A DNA stretch of 64,000 nt from Oscillibacter sp. (GCF_028693505.1 NZ_JAQUVF010000001.1:25037-89036), one strand, 5' to 3'. Shown: positions 43,710-53,351, counted from the first letter of the stretch. Numbers and translations are program-made. Notes: generated by a model from the sequence alone, not told the origin.

Positions 43710-43750
43710 CGCAGACAGGCCGAATTGGGCATGTCTGCGGTTTTATTTTG
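43710..43750 (+). terminator. Terminator of the thiE TPP riboswitch
   Basis: CCGCAGACA / TGTCTGCGG, with an internal pairing, is followed by TTTTATTTT; it ends 14 bases before the thiE start. Confidence 0.88.
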
Positions 43751-43763
43751 GAGGAGCGATTTT

Positions 43764-44408
43764 ATGAAACTTACATCGGAGCAAATGCGGCTGTATGCCG
43801 TGACGGACCGGGCGTGGGCGGCGGATGACGACGCCTTTTTCCGCCAGATCGAAGCGGCCATCGACGGCGGAGCGTCCATCGTCCAGCTGCGGGAAAAGCA
43901 GTTGGAGGACGCACACTTTCTGGAAGAAGCGACCCGGTTTGTGGCGCTGTGCCGCCAAAAGGGCGTGGTGAGCATTATCAACGACAATGTGGAGATCGCC
44001 GTGCAGACCGGGGCCGACGGCGTGCATGTGGGGCAGGAGGATCTGGAGGCCGGCCGCGCCCGGGCGCTGCTGGGACATGGCAAGCTCATCGGCGTCTCCG
44101 CCCACACGGTGGAGGAGGCGCGGCGGGCCGTGGCGGCGGGCTGCGATTATCTGGGCACCGGCGCGGCCTTCGTCTCCGACACAAAGTCCGAGGCAAAGCC
44201 CATCTCCCACGACACCATCCGGGCCATCACGGCGGCGGTGGAGGTTCCGGTGGTAGCCATCGGCGGGATTACCCGGGAAAATATCCGGGAGCTGGGCGGC
44301 TGCGGCCTTTCCGGCGTGGCGGTGGTCTCCGCCCTGTTCGGGCAAAGGGACGTGAGGGAAGCTGCGGCGGAGCTAAAGCATCTGTCGGAGGAGATCTGCC
44401 AAAAGTAA
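43764..44408 (+). CDS. thiE: Thiamin-phosphate synthase
   Basis: The 214-aa TIM-barrel enzyme joins HMP pyrophosphate and thiazole phosphate. Motifs are YAVTDRAW, IVQLREKQ, VSIINDNVEIA, GVHVGQEDL, GVSAHTVEEA, GTGAAFVSDTKSEA and VAIGGIT. TTGGAGGAG precedes the ATG. It is separated from thiD by a MITE-like element, although the two usually share a transcript. Confidence 0.96.
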   Translation: MKLTSEQMRLYAVTDRAWAADDDAFFRQIEAAIDGGASIVQLREKQLEDAHFLEEATRFVALCRQKGVVSIINDNVEIAVQTGADGVHVGQEDLEAGRARALLGHGKLIGVSAHTVEEARRAVAAGCDYLGTGAAFVSDTKSEAKPISHDTIRAITAAVEVPVVAIGGITRENIRELGGCGLSGVAVVSALFGQRDVREAAAELKHLSEEICQK

Positions 44409-44475
44409 ACGGGAAAAACGCGGCGTTTGCCGCTTTTTCGGCGGCGGCATTGGGGGCACCACCTTGCCGCCGCCT

Positions 44476-44653
44476 TAGGGCAACATCACACAAAGACCGC
44501 CTGACGGCTTTGCGCATGGCTTGCTTGCATATTTTCCGCCATCTTGCACAGAAATCTTTTGCCATACGTCAGTATGGCGGCAAAATTTCTGCATAATTTG
44601 ACGAAAAATCTGACTGCGCAATCCACGCACAATCTCTGTGCGGTATTGCCCTA
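44476..44653. mobile_element. TA-flanked MITE-like element between thiE and thiD
   Basis: The 178-bp sequence begins TAGGGCAACATCACACA and ends TGTGCGGTATTGCCCTA, terminal inverted repeats that pair at 8 of 8 outer and most inner positions. If the outer TA is a duplicated target, the layout is that of Tc1/mariner or IS630-type MITEs. The middle folds into a further stem (CAGAAATCTTTTGCC ... GGCAAAATTTCTG). There is no ORF and no transposase in the window. Confidence 0.75.
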
Positions 44654-44690
44654 GAAATGCATTGCTGTGAAACAAGAAAGGGGTATTTTT

Positions 44691-45500
44691 ATGAAAACAG
44701 CATTGACGATCGCCGGAAGCGATTCCAGCGGAGGCGCCGGTATGCAAGCGGACATCAAGACCATGACGGCAAACGGCGTATACGCCATGAGCGCCGTCAC
44801 GGCCCTGACCGCCCAGAACACGACCGGCGTCACAGACATTCTGGAGGCAACGCCCTCCTTCCTGAAAGCGCAGCTGGACGCTGTGTTCACCGATATCTTT
44901 CCCGACGCGGTGAAGCTTGGCATGGTCTCCTCCGGCGCGCTCATCGCGGTGATCGCGGACGCGCTGACGCGCTATGGCGCAAAGCACATCGTGGTGGACC
45001 CGGTGATGGTGGCGACCTCGGGAGCGGCGCTGCTGCGCCCGGACGCCATGGGTGTTTTGAAGGAACAGCTGCTGCCCTTGGCGGAGATTTTAACGCCCAA
45101 CATTCCCGAAGCGGAGCTGCTGACGGGCATGGAGATCCGCTGCCCGGCGGACATGGAGCGGGCGGCGCAGGCCATCAGCGAGGAGTATGGCTGCGCGGTC
45201 TTGTGCAAGGGCGGTCACGATTTGAACGACGCCAACGATTTGCTGTGGCAAAAGGGCACGGCCCGGTGGTTCCGGGGCCGCCGCATTAAAAATCCCAACA
45301 CCCACGGCACGGGCTGCACCCTCTCCAGCGCCATCGCCTCGAATCTCGCCAAGGGCTATGATTTGGCCTCCTCCGTGGAGCGGGCAAAGGCGTACATCTC
45401 CGGCGCGCTGGCGGCGCAGCTGGACCTTGGAAAGGGGCGGGGCCCCATGGACCATCTCTTTGACCTGCGCAGCCGCTTTATTGGGGAGGACCGGGCATGA
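44691..45500 (+). CDS. thiD: Hydroxymethylpyrimidine / HMP-phosphate kinase
   Basis: The 269-aa ribokinase-like enzyme phosphorylates HMP twice to HMP-PP, the partner of thiazole phosphate in ThiE. Signatures are TIAGSDSSGGAGMQADIKTM, VVDPVMVATSG, LLTGMEI and NTHGTGCTLSSAIA. AAAGGGG lies 8 bases before the ATG. It overlaps cytX by ATGA, so kinase and transporter are coupled. Confidence 0.96.
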   Translation: MKTALTIAGSDSSGGAGMQADIKTMTANGVYAMSAVTALTAQNTTGVTDILEATPSFLKAQLDAVFTDIFPDAVKLGMVSSGALIAVIADALTRYGAKHIVVDPVMVATSGAALLRPDAMGVLKEQLLPLAEILTPNIPEAELLTGMEIRCPADMERAAQAISEEYGCAVLCKGGHDLNDANDLLWQKGTARWFRGRRIKNPNTHGTGCTLSSAIASNLAKGYDLASSVERAKAYISGALAAQLDLGKGRGPMDHLFDLRSRFIGEDRA

Positions 45501-46657
45501 AAAAGACCTCTTCCTTTCAAAACGGACTGATCTGGTTCGGCGCGGGCGTGTCGCTGGCGGAAATTCTCACCGGTACGTATTTCGCCCCGCTGGGAATGGT
45601 CAAGGGCTTTGCCGCCATTTTGCTGGGCCACGTGATCGGCTGCGCCATGATGTATCTTGCGGGGCTCATCGGCGGGCGCACGGGCCTGAGCGCCATGGAG
45701 ACGGTGAAACGGAGCTTCGGGCAAAAGGGCGGCATCTTCTTTGCCTTTTTGAATGTGTTGCAGCTGGTGGGCTGGACCGCCATCATGATTTACGATGGCG
45801 CGCTGGCCATCGGCGGCATCTTCACCGTGGGCCACTGGGTGTGGTGTCTGGTGATTGGCGGACTCATCCTTTTGTGGATTCTGGTGGGCGTCACCAACCT
45901 GGGCTGGATCAATAAAATCGCCATGGCGGCGCTATTTCTCTTGACGCTGGTTTTATGCAAGGTCATTTTCTTTGACGGCAGCATGAGTGCCTCCGCCGGG
46001 GAGGCCATGAGCTTTGGCGCGGCGGTGGATCTGGCGGTGGCCATGCCTCTTTCCTGGCTGCCGCTGATCGGCGACTATACCCGGGAGGCGGAAAAGCCCG
46101 CCCAGGCGACGCTCGTGAGCGTGGTGGTCTACGGACTGGTGTCCTGCTGGATGTACGTCATCGGCATGGGAGCCGCCATCTATACCGGGGAATCCGACAT
46201 TGCCCAGATCATGGTGAAGGCGGGGCTGGGCATTGCCGCGCTGGTGATTTTGATTCTCTCCACCGTGACCACCACCTTCCTCGACGCGTGGTCCGCCGGC
46301 ATTTCCGCCGAATCTCTCAGCAAAGTGTTTTCCGGCAAGTGGACGGCGGCGGGCGTCACCGTGGTGGGCATCGCCGGGGCCATCCTCTTCCCCATAGACG
46401 ATATCACGAATTTCCTCTATCTCATCGGCTCCGTGTTCGCGCCCATGATCGCCATTCAGATTGCGGACTTTTTCCTGCTGCGGCGGGACCGGTTTGGAGC
46501 CGGGCTGGACGGGCGGAATCTGGTGATTTGGCTTCTGGGCTTTCTTGCCTACCGTCTGCTGATGAAAACGGACCTTCCGGTGGGCTATACCCTTGTGGAT
46601 ATGGCGCTGACCGTGGCGCTGTGCCTTGCGGCGGACAGGCTCGTCCCCAAAAAATAA
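45497..46657 (+). CDS. cytX: CytX-type hydroxymethylpyrimidine transporter (NCS1 family)
   Basis: The 386-aa membrane protein has about eleven or twelve helices and the NCS1 opening LIWFGAGVSLAEILTGTYFAPLG. CytX proteins are found with thi genes and are thought to import HMP. Translational coupling to thiD supports that substrate. A terminator follows. Confidence 0.92.
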   Translation: MKKTSSFQNGLIWFGAGVSLAEILTGTYFAPLGMVKGFAAILLGHVIGCAMMYLAGLIGGRTGLSAMETVKRSFGQKGGIFFAFLNVLQLVGWTAIMIYDGALAIGGIFTVGHWVWCLVIGGLILLWILVGVTNLGWINKIAMAALFLLTLVLCKVIFFDGSMSASAGEAMSFGAAVDLAVAMPLSWLPLIGDYTREAEKPAQATLVSVVVYGLVSCWMYVIGMGAAIYTGESDIAQIMVKAGLGIAALVILILSTVTTTFLDAWSAGISAESLSKVFSGKWTAAGVTVVGIAGAILFPIDDITNFLYLIGSVFAPMIAIQIADFFLLRRDRFGAGLDGRNLVIWLLGFLAYRLLMKTDLPVGYTLVDMALTVALCLAADRLVPKK

Positions 46658-46666
46658 GCCAAAAGA

Positions 46667-46700
46667 AGTGGGTGTGCCGGAAGGTATGCCCACTTTTTTT
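46667..46700 (+). terminator. Terminator of thiD-cytX
   Basis: AGTGGG..CC / GG..CCCACT is followed by seven T. The rest of the gap to 46869 shows nothing recognisable. Confidence 0.8.
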
Positions 46701-46869
46701 ACCGAAAAATGCATAAAGAAAAAAGACATTTCAAAAAAAGGATTTGGCGGTTTCACTGAATTTGCAGGGAAGCCCCCTGCTTTTGGAGGACCTTTCAGGT
46801 TAATTTTAACTTCCCCCCGTATGCTGTGGACACTATGAAAAGCAAACAGCGGAAAGGAACGGCGAAGCT

Positions 46870-48564
46870 ATGGAAGAAGTCGTAAGGGACGAAACGCGGG
46901 AGGCCGCCCCCAAAAAGAAATGGTTCAGGAGATGCAAAATCCGAAAGCGCTGGCTGGTTTTGCTGGTGCTGGTCCTTGCCATCGGCGGCGGCGTGATCGC
47001 GGCGCGGGGCATCGGCAGCAAAAAGACCGAGGCCGTCACCGTCTATCAGGAGACGGCGGCCGAGCGGAGGGATATCACCAACGCCCTCAGCTCCAGCGGC
47101 ACGCTGGAACCAGCGAACGCCTATACCGTGAGCACGCTGGTCTCCGGGGAAATTTTAAGCGACGCCTTTGAAGAAGGCGATCTGGTGGAAAAGGGGACGC
47201 TTCTCTATACGCTGGACGCCTCCGACGCCTCCTCCAGCCAGACCCAGGCGCAAAACAGCTATTCGCAGGCCCAAAGCAGCTATTCCAAGGCGGTGAAAAG
47301 CAAGTATCCCACCGCCGACATGAGCGGCACCGTCAGCGAGGTCTGTGTGAAAAACGGGGACAGCGTCAGCGCGGGGACGGAGCTTTTGCGCATTGTGGGC
47401 GACAACAACCTCTACTTCAACTTCCTCTTTACCTATGCCAATGATGGGGACTTTTCCGTGGGCCAGACCGCCACGGTATTCATCAACGGCATGGCGGGCA
47501 CCATCACCGGCACCGTGACGGCGGTCTCCAGCGGGTCCACCGCCTCGGACACCGGCAAGATGCTCACCACCGTCCGGGTCAAGGCTGCCAATCCCGGGCT
47601 GGTGACCTCCGGCTATACCGCCAGCGCGGTGATCGGAAGCTACTCCAGCTACGGCAGCGCGTCTATTGAACTCAGCGAAGAGAGCACCGTGACCGCCGGA
47701 GTGTCCGGAAAGGTCAGCGGGCTGAGCTGGCTTGCCGGCGACGCCATTAAAAACGGAGATCGGATCTGCACCATCACCGGCGACAGCGTGGACGATCAAA
47801 TCGAAAACGCCCAGACGAGCCTGAACAACGCCCAGACCTCCCTGCAAAACGCCAAGGAAAAGCTGGATGATTATCAGGTCACCGCGCCCATCTCCGGCAC
47901 GGTGGTCACCAAGACCGCCAAGGCCGGCGACAAGATCGAGGGCGGCTCCTCCGGCACCCTCTGCACGATCTACGACATGAGCTATCTGGAAATGACCATG
48001 AACATTGACGAGCTGGATATCGGCCAAGTGGCCGTTGGGCAGACGGTGGAGATCACCGCCGACGCCGTGGAGGGCAAAACCTATACCGGCACGGTCACTA
48101 AGGTCTCCGTGGCGGGCACCACCTCCGGCGGCATCACCACGTATCCCGTCACCGTCCGCATCGACGAGACCGACGGCTTGCTGCCGGGCATGAATGTGGA
48201 TGCGGAGATCGTGCTGGAGGAAGAGAGCGGCGTGCTGGCAATTCCCAGCGCTGCGGTCAACCGGGGCAACACCGTGCTCATCACCAAGGATTCCCCCAGC
48301 GCCTCGAACGCGCTGGAGCAGGAGGCTCCGGAGGGATACGTTTACGTGCAGGTGGAAACCGGCGTGAGCGACGAGAGCTATATTGCCGTTCTCTCCGGCT
48401 TGCAGGAGGGCGACACCGTGGCCTATCTCCAAACCTCGTCCGGCAGCGGCAATGCCATGATGATGCAGGGCGGCATGGCGATGAGCGGCATGGGCGGCGG
48501 TATGGCCATAAGCGGCGGAGGAGGCGGCGGACGTCCCAGCGGCGGGCCGGGGGGAGGCTTCTGA
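46870..48564 (+). CDS. MacA/YknX-type efflux membrane-fusion protein
   Basis: The 564-aa protein has an N-terminal membrane anchor (about residues 33-51), biotinyl-lipoyl-like halves and barrel domains, and a short coiled-coil segment (IENAQTSLNNAQTSLQNAKEKL) near 315. It would link the ABC exporter encoded downstream to its extracellular substrate, as YknX does for YknYZ. The C-terminal 40 residues are Gly/Met-rich (AMMMQGGMAMSGMGGG), unusual for the family. The ribosome site is weak (GGAAAGGAA). Confidence 0.88.
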   Translation: MEEVVRDETREAAPKKKWFRRCKIRKRWLVLLVLVLAIGGGVIAARGIGSKKTEAVTVYQETAAERRDITNALSSSGTLEPANAYTVSTLVSGEILSDAFEEGDLVEKGTLLYTLDASDASSSQTQAQNSYSQAQSSYSKAVKSKYPTADMSGTVSEVCVKNGDSVSAGTELLRIVGDNNLYFNFLFTYANDGDFSVGQTATVFINGMAGTITGTVTAVSSGSTASDTGKMLTTVRVKAANPGLVTSGYTASAVIGSYSSYGSASIELSEESTVTAGVSGKVSGLSWLAGDAIKNGDRICTITGDSVDDQIENAQTSLNNAQTSLQNAKEKLDDYQVTAPISGTVVTKTAKAGDKIEGGSSGTLCTIYDMSYLEMTMNIDELDIGQVAVGQTVEITADAVEGKTYTGTVTKVSVAGTTSGGITTYPVTVRIDETDGLLPGMNVDAEIVLEEESGVLAIPSAAVNRGNTVLITKDSPSASNALEQEAPEGYVYVQVETGVSDESYIAVLSGLQEGDTVAYLQTSSGSGNAMMMQGGMAMSGMGGGMAISGGGGGGRPSGGPGGGF

Positions 48565-49301
48565 TGAGCGCGCTGATCGAGTTTCAAGACGTCTGCAAGA
48601 CCTATCACATGGGCGATACCGTGGTCCGGGCGGCGGACCACATCTCCCTGCAAATCCAAAAGGGGGAGTTTGTGGCCATCGTGGGCCAGTCCGGCTCCGG
48701 CAAATCCACCTGCATGAACATCATCGGATGTCTGGATGTGCCCACCTCCGGGACGTATCTTCTGGGCGGGGAAGACGTGGGCAGGATGAATAAAAATCAG
48801 CTGGCGGAGATTCGCAATAGGATGCTGGGCTTCATTTTTCAGCAGTACAATCTGCTGCCCAAGCTCACGCTGCTGGAAAATGTGGAGGTCCCGCTGATGT
48901 ACGCCGGGATGCCCAAGGCAGAGCGGCGGGACCGGGCAAAGGTGGCGCTGGAGGTGGTGGGCCTTGGTGACAAGCTCAAAAACAAACCCACCCAGCTCTC
49001 CGGCGGCCAACAGCAGCGGGTCTCCATCGCCCGGGCGCTGGTGGGCGAACCTGCGGTCATCCTGGCTGACGAGCCAACCGGCGCGCTGGACTCCCACACC
49101 GGGCGGGAGGTCCTCTCCATGCTGCAAAAGCTTCACGACGCGGGCAATACCGTGGTGCTTATCACCCATGATAACTCCATCGCCGTGCAGGCCCAGCGAA
49201 TCATCCGGCTGGAGGACGGCCGTGTGGTCTATGACGGGGACGCCCACGCGCCAGAGGCGGTGGTCACGCCGGACCTTGCGGGAAAGGGAGGCGCATCATG
49301 A
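48564..49301 (+). CDS. MacB/LolD-type ABC transporter ATPase
   Basis: The 245-aa ATPase has Walker [10 protein letters not shown] (~residue 42), Q-loop [16 protein letters not shown], signature LSGGQQQR and Walker [13 protein letters not shown]. It drives the FtsX-like permease that follows. It overlaps the preceding stop by one base and the next start by four (ATGA), so the three genes form one tightly coupled operon. Confidence 0.95.
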   Translation: MSALIEFQDVCKTYHMGDTVVRAADHISLQIQKGEFVAIVGQSGSGKSTCMNIIGCLDVPTSGTYLLGGEDVGRMNKNQLAEIRNRMLGFIFQQYNLLPKLTLLENVEVPLMYAGMPKAERRDRAKVALEVVGLGDKLKNKPTQLSGGQQQRVSIARALVGEPAVILADEPTGALDSHTGREVLSMLQKLHDAGNTVVLITHDNSIAVQAQRIIRLEDGRVVYDGDAHAPEAVVTPDLAGKGGAS

Positions 49302-50494
49302 GCTTTTTGGAGACCTTTCAGCTGGCGATCAAAAATATTTGCAGCAGCAAACTGCGCACCTTCCTCACCATGCTGGGCATCATCATCGGCGTTTGCGCCG
49401 TCATTGTCATCGTGGGTCTTGGCAACGGCATGCAGGGCTATATTGAGGACAGCTTTGCGGACCTTGGCACCGACTCCCTCACGGTGATGGTGATGGGGCG
49501 GGGGTCCTCCCGCAGCGTGTCCGAGGAGGATATGTACCAGATGGTGGCGGATCACCCGGAGGAATTTAAGCAGCTTTCCCCCAGCGTGTCCGTTTCCTCC
49601 TTTTTGAAAATCGGCAGCGACACCGTTTCTAGCTCCACCGTCTCCGGCGTCAGCGAGGAGTACTTCTCCATGAAGGGCTACGAGATTTCCGAGGGCCGTG
49701 GGCTTCAGTATACGGATATCTCCGGGCGGAAAAAGGTGTGCGTGGTGGGCCAGTATCTGAACATGGCCTATTTTGGCGGCAGCGCCGTGGGTCAGACGCT
49801 GAAGGTCGGCAACACCACCTTTGAAATCGTGGGCGTTATGGCGGCGGAGAGCGACGATCTGGAGGAGGGCGGCGCCGACGACTGCGTGTTCCTCCCCTAT
49901 TCCACCGCCGCCCGCATGAGCTATACCGGAAGCATCAACAGCTATACCGTCACGGTGCAGGATAAGGACCGGATTGCCGAGGCAAAAACGCTGGTGGAAA
50001 CCACGCTCTACAATATTTTTGAGGATGAGGACGCCTACACCGTCATCAGTATGTCGGAAATGCTGGACACCATGAATTCCATGGTGAATATGATCATCGG
50101 CGTGCTGGCGGCCATTGCCGCCATCTCTCTGGTGGTGGGCGGCATCGGCATCATGAATATCATGCTGGTCTCCGTCACGGAGCGGACTCGGGAGATCGGC
50201 ATTCGCAAAGCGCTGGGCGCCAAGGAAAGCGCCATCATGCGCCAATTCGTCATTGAGGCGGCCACCACCTCCGCGCTGGGGGGCGTACTGGGCATCGCGG
50301 TGGGGTATCTGCTCTCCTCCGTGGCGACGGTGGTCATCACCTCCGTGCTGGGGACCAGCCTTACCGTCAGCCCCAGTTTGCTTGCGGTGCTGGTGGCGTT
50401 TGGCGTGTCCACCGGCATCGGCGTGGTGTTCGGTTATCTCCCCGCCAAGAAGGCGGCAAACCTCAACCCCATCGATGCGCTGCGCTACGACTGA
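49298..50494 (+). CDS. MacB/FtsX-type ABC exporter permease
   Basis: The 398-aa protein has one N-terminal helix (LRTFLTMLGIIIGVCAVIVIVGLGNGMQ), a MacB periplasmic core domain and three C-terminal helices with the motif TERTREIGIRKALGA. With the ATPase and fusion protein it forms a mechanotransmission-type exporter for peptides or toxins; the substrate is unknown. Confidence 0.94.
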   Translation: MSFLETFQLAIKNICSSKLRTFLTMLGIIIGVCAVIVIVGLGNGMQGYIEDSFADLGTDSLTVMVMGRGSSRSVSEEDMYQMVADHPEEFKQLSPSVSVSSFLKIGSDTVSSSTVSGVSEEYFSMKGYEISEGRGLQYTDISGRKKVCVVGQYLNMAYFGGSAVGQTLKVGNTTFEIVGVMAAESDDLEEGGADDCVFLPYSTAARMSYTGSINSYTVTVQDKDRIAEAKTLVETTLYNIFEDEDAYTVISMSEMLDTMNSMVNMIIGVLAAIAAISLVVGGIGIMNIMLVSVTERTREIGIRKALGAKESAIMRQFVIEAATTSALGGVLGIAVGYLLSSVATVVITSVLGTSLTVSPSLLAVLVAFGVSTGIGVVFGYLPAKKAANLNPIDALRYD

Positions 50495-50502
50495 GAGAAA
50501 AT

Positions 50503-50541
50503 AAAGGAGCAAGGCCCCGGGTTCCGGGGCCTTGCTCCTTT
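50503..50541. terminator. Bidirectional terminator, exporter operon / nfo
   Basis: An 18-bp perfect stem (GGAGCAAGGCCCCGG with complement) with GTT loop lies between convergent genes. Confidence 0.88.
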
Positions 50542-50551
50542 GATGCGGGCG

Positions 50552-51382
50552 TTATTCGGATAGGCTGCGCAGCAGGGCGATTTCCTTTGCGTAGCCCGGC
50601 AGCTCGTTTGGCGTCTCCAGACAAAAGGGCAGGGCTTGCAGCGCAGGGTGGCGTACCACCCGGACAAGAGCCTCCAGTCCCAAGGTCCCCTCGCCGATGC
50701 ACGCGTGGCGGTCCTTGTGGCTCTCAAGGGGATTTTTGCTGTCGTTGAGATGGACGGCCTTCAGATGGGAAAGCCCCACCACCCGGTCAAACTCCGAGAG
50801 AACGCCGTCTAAATCGCCGGCAATGTCATACCCGGCGTCGGAGACGTGGCAGGTGTCCAGGCAGATCCCAACCTTTTCCCGCAGTGTCACCCGGCTTAGA
50901 ATCTCCCGCAGCTCCTCAAATCGGCCGCCCACCTCGCTGCCCTTGCCCGCCATGGTCTCCAGCAGGACGGTGGTGGACTGGTCCGGCGTCAGCAGCGCGT
51001 TCAGCGCCTCGGCAATGAAGGCGATGCCTGCCTCCATCCCCTGCCCCACGTGGCTGCCCGGGTGGAAGTTATAGTACTGCCCCGGCAGAAATTCCATGCG
51101 GCGCAGGTCGTCCGCCATGGTCTCCCGGGCAAAGGCCCGGGTTTGCGCCTCTGCGCTGCAAAGATTCAGCGTGTAGGGCGCGTGGGCAAGGATGGGAGCA
51201 AACTGATGCGCTTGCAGCAGCGCCGTCAGGGCGGCGGCGTCCGCCGTGTCCAGCTCCCTGGCCCGGCTCCCCCGGGGATTGCGGGTGAAAAACTGAAAGG
51301 TATCCGCCCCCAGCTCCAGCGCCTGCCGGCCCATGGCGGCAAAGCCTCTGGAGGAGGAGAGGTGGCATCCAATGTGCAGCAT
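50552..51382 (-). CDS. nfo: Endonuclease IV (AP endonuclease)
   Basis: The 276-aa TIM-barrel, three-zinc enzyme nicks DNA at abasic sites. Motifs are [79 protein letters not shown] and LETPNE. It is a second AP endonuclease in the window besides xth. Single gene. Confidence 0.95.
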   Translation of the reverse strand: MLHIGCHLSSSRGFAAMGRQALELGADTFQFFTRNPRGSRARELDTADAAALTALLQAHQFAPILAHAPYTLNLCSAEAQTRAFARETMADDLRRMEFLPGQYYNFHPGSHVGQGMEAGIAFIAEALNALLTPDQSTTVLLETMAGKGSEVGGRFEELREILSRVTLREKVGICLDTCHVSDAGYDIAGDLDGVLSEFDRVVGLSHLKAVHLNDSKNPLESHKDRHACIGEGTLGLEALVRVVRHPALQALPFCLETPNELPGYAKEIALLRSLSE

Positions 51383-51449
51383 GGCAGCCTCCTGTGTTTT
51401 TTTTCAGAATACCACACCGCTACGGCTGCTGTCTCCCGCAAATGCAACA

Positions 51450-51608
51450 CTAGTTTGCCGGCTCCTCTCCGTCCGCCGGCTCCTCCAGGAACATTTCCTC
51501 CGCTTGCCGCTGCGCGTCAATCAGCTGCTGACGTAAATGCTCCAGGTCTTTTTCCGTGTTGGTAATGGCATTGAAAAGAAAGAGGTACTCTTTTGAAATA
51601 CTGCCCAT
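51450..51608 (-). CDS. Small acidic helical protein, unknown function
   Basis: The 52-aa protein begins MGSISKEYLFLFNAI and has a long predicted helix or coiled coil (TEKDLEHLRQQLIDAQRQAEEMFL) with an acidic tail. AAAGGATG precedes the chosen ATG. No family is recognised. It could be a regulatory or structural small protein. Confidence 0.6.
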   Translation of the reverse strand: MGSISKEYLFLFNAITNTEKDLEHLRQQLIDAQRQAEEMFLEEPADGEEPAN

Positions 51609-51796
51609 AACAGTCATCCTTTCTGAAGTAAACACCAGATGTTGAAGAAACTGTCGTTATCATACACAAAATCAGGGACGTTTCCTGTCCAAATTTGTCG
51701 ACGGACAGTGAAAATTCAAAAATAATTAATAAACAGGGCGGAGCGGGGATAAAAAGGGAAAACCTTGAAAATTTCAAAGGTTTTTTGTCCCAGCCC

Positions 51797-51826
51797 TTGC
51801 CTGCCTGGCCGCCGGCGTGGTATGAT
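51797..51826 (+). promoter_or_regulatory. Promoter of the kinase-DUF3842 operon
   Basis: TTGCCT, 18 bases and TATGAT lie 47 bases before the kinase start. Confidence 0.65.
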
Positions 51827-51873
51827 AGCAAATACGGTATCGGAAAGCTATTGCGCAAAGAGCGAGGGGTTTC

Positions 51874-52947
51874 ATGAGTCAAAAACAAGCTACCATTGAT
51901 TTTTTGCGTCGGCAGTGTGCGCGCTATCCGGCTCTTTGCCCGCAGGACCTTTTGAAGGGACTGCACCAGAGCGTGTTTGGCTGCGGCCATTTTGTGAGCG
52001 ATGAGGAGCGCGGCATTTGCCGCATTCAAGAGGAGGCGGCGACCCTCCCCGGGGACGGGGACGCGTTGCCGGAGCTGCTGGATGGCGCTTTTTGCCGCCT
52101 GCCTTTGCAGTATCTGCAAGAGAAGGGCATGACGCCCCGGACCTTATTTCGCCTGTTCGCGCTCTCTGCCAAGGCGCCTGTGGGCACGGCGGAGCTGCTT
52201 TCGGAAAAGGTGGACATCCTGCTGGCGCTTGCACGAGACGGGCAGCTGCCCGTTTCCTATGCGGAAACGGCGCAGGCAGCGGAGACGTTTCGCCGTGAGG
52301 GCTTTCCCGCCTGCCACCACTCCGAGGCGTTCCGGAACGCCTATCACCCTGCCTACCGGGTGATTTCCCGGGAGTTTCTCTGGATTTTGCCGCTGCTGGC
52401 GGGCATCGACCGCAAGATGGCGGAACAGTCCCAAGTTCTGGTGGCGCTGGAGGGCTGCTGCGCCAGCGGAAAGACCACGCTGGCAGGTCTTTTGGAGCAG
52501 ATTTACGATTGCAACGTGTTTCATATGGACGACTTCTTCCTGCGCCCGGAGCAGCGTACGCCGGAGCGCTATGCGCAGCCCGGCGGCAATGTGGACCGGG
52601 AGCGCTTTTTGGAAGAGGTGCTGCGCCCGCTGGGGCAGGGACTTCCCGTCCGGTACCGCCGGTATGACTGCCAGACCCAGAGTCTGCTTGCACCGGCGGA
52701 AACGGCGCCCAAGGCGCTGACCGTTGTGGAGGGGGCATACAGTCTGCACCCGGACCTTGCCGACGCGTACGATCTTTCCGCCGTTTTGCGGATTTCTCCG
52801 GCGTTGCAGCGCGCCCGCATTGAAAAGCGCAACACGCCGGAGATGCAGGAGCGGTTTTTCTCCCGGTGGATTCCCCTGGAGCAGGCCTATTTCACGGAGA
52901 TGGACCCCGCGGGGCGCTGTGACATGATTCTGGAGGTGGAGGCATGA
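51874..52947 (+). CDS. Uridine-kinase-like P-loop protein with extra N-terminal domain
   Basis: In this 357-aa protein, residues ~185-357 resemble a uridine/phosphoribulokinase-type P-loop kinase: Walker A GCCASGKTT, FHMDDFFLRPEQRTPER, VVEGAYSLHPDL and a lid with RIEKRNTPEMQERFF. The first ~180 residues are a separate domain with no recognised family (GLHQSVFGCGHFVSDEE). The substrate is unknown; nucleoside or a related small molecule is likely. It overlaps the DUF3842 gene by ATGA. Confidence 0.78.
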   Translation: MSQKQATIDFLRRQCARYPALCPQDLLKGLHQSVFGCGHFVSDEERGICRIQEEAATLPGDGDALPELLDGAFCRLPLQYLQEKGMTPRTLFRLFALSAKAPVGTAELLSEKVDILLALARDGQLPVSYAETAQAAETFRREGFPACHHSEAFRNAYHPAYRVISREFLWILPLLAGIDRKMAEQSQVLVALEGCCASGKTTLAGLLEQIYDCNVFHMDDFFLRPEQRTPERYAQPGGNVDRERFLEEVLRPLGQGLPVRYRRYDCQTQSLLAPAETAPKALTVVEGAYSLHPDLADAYDLSAVLRISPALQRARIEKRNTPEMQERFFSRWIPLEQAYFTEMDPAGRCDMILEVEA

Positions 52948-53351
52948 GAGTCGTTGTGATCGACGGGCAAAGCGGCCGTATGGGGCAGCTTTTCATCGAG
53001 CGGGCCAAGGCTGCGGCGCTTCCCTGTGAGATCGTGGCCGTGGGCACCAACGGCATTGCCACGTCCGCCATGCTCAAGGCAGGGGCGGAGGCCGGCGCCA
53101 CGGGAGAAAACCCGGTGCTGGTGGCCTGCCGCACCGCAGACGTCATTGTGGGCCCCATCGGCATTCTCGCCGCAGATTCCCTCATGGGGGAAATTACGCC
53201 CGCCATGGCGGTGGCCATTGGACAAAGCGCGGCAAAAAAGCTGCTGCTGCCTGTGAACCACTGCAACAATCTGGTGGCCGGTATTCAGCCGCTCTCGCTC
53301 TCCCGATTGATGGAGGAGGCCGTGGAGCTGCTTGCCACCTTGTGTCCGTAA
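52944..53351 (+). CDS. DUF3842 family protein
   Basis: The 135-aa protein begins MRVVVIDGQSGRMGQ, a Rossmann-like nucleotide-binding opening, and ends with a stretch around LLPVNHCNNLVAGI typical of DUF3842. It has no established function. Translation is coupled to the upstream kinase. An ECF S component follows 114 bases later, suggesting a shared role in uptake of a coenzyme precursor; that is inference. Confidence 0.82.
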   Translation: MRVVVIDGQSGRMGQLFIERAKAAALPCEIVAVGTNGIATSAMLKAGAEAGATGENPVLVACRTADVIVGPIGILAADSLMGEITPAMAVAIGQSAAKKLLLPVNHCNNLVAGIQPLSLSRLMEEAVELLATLCP

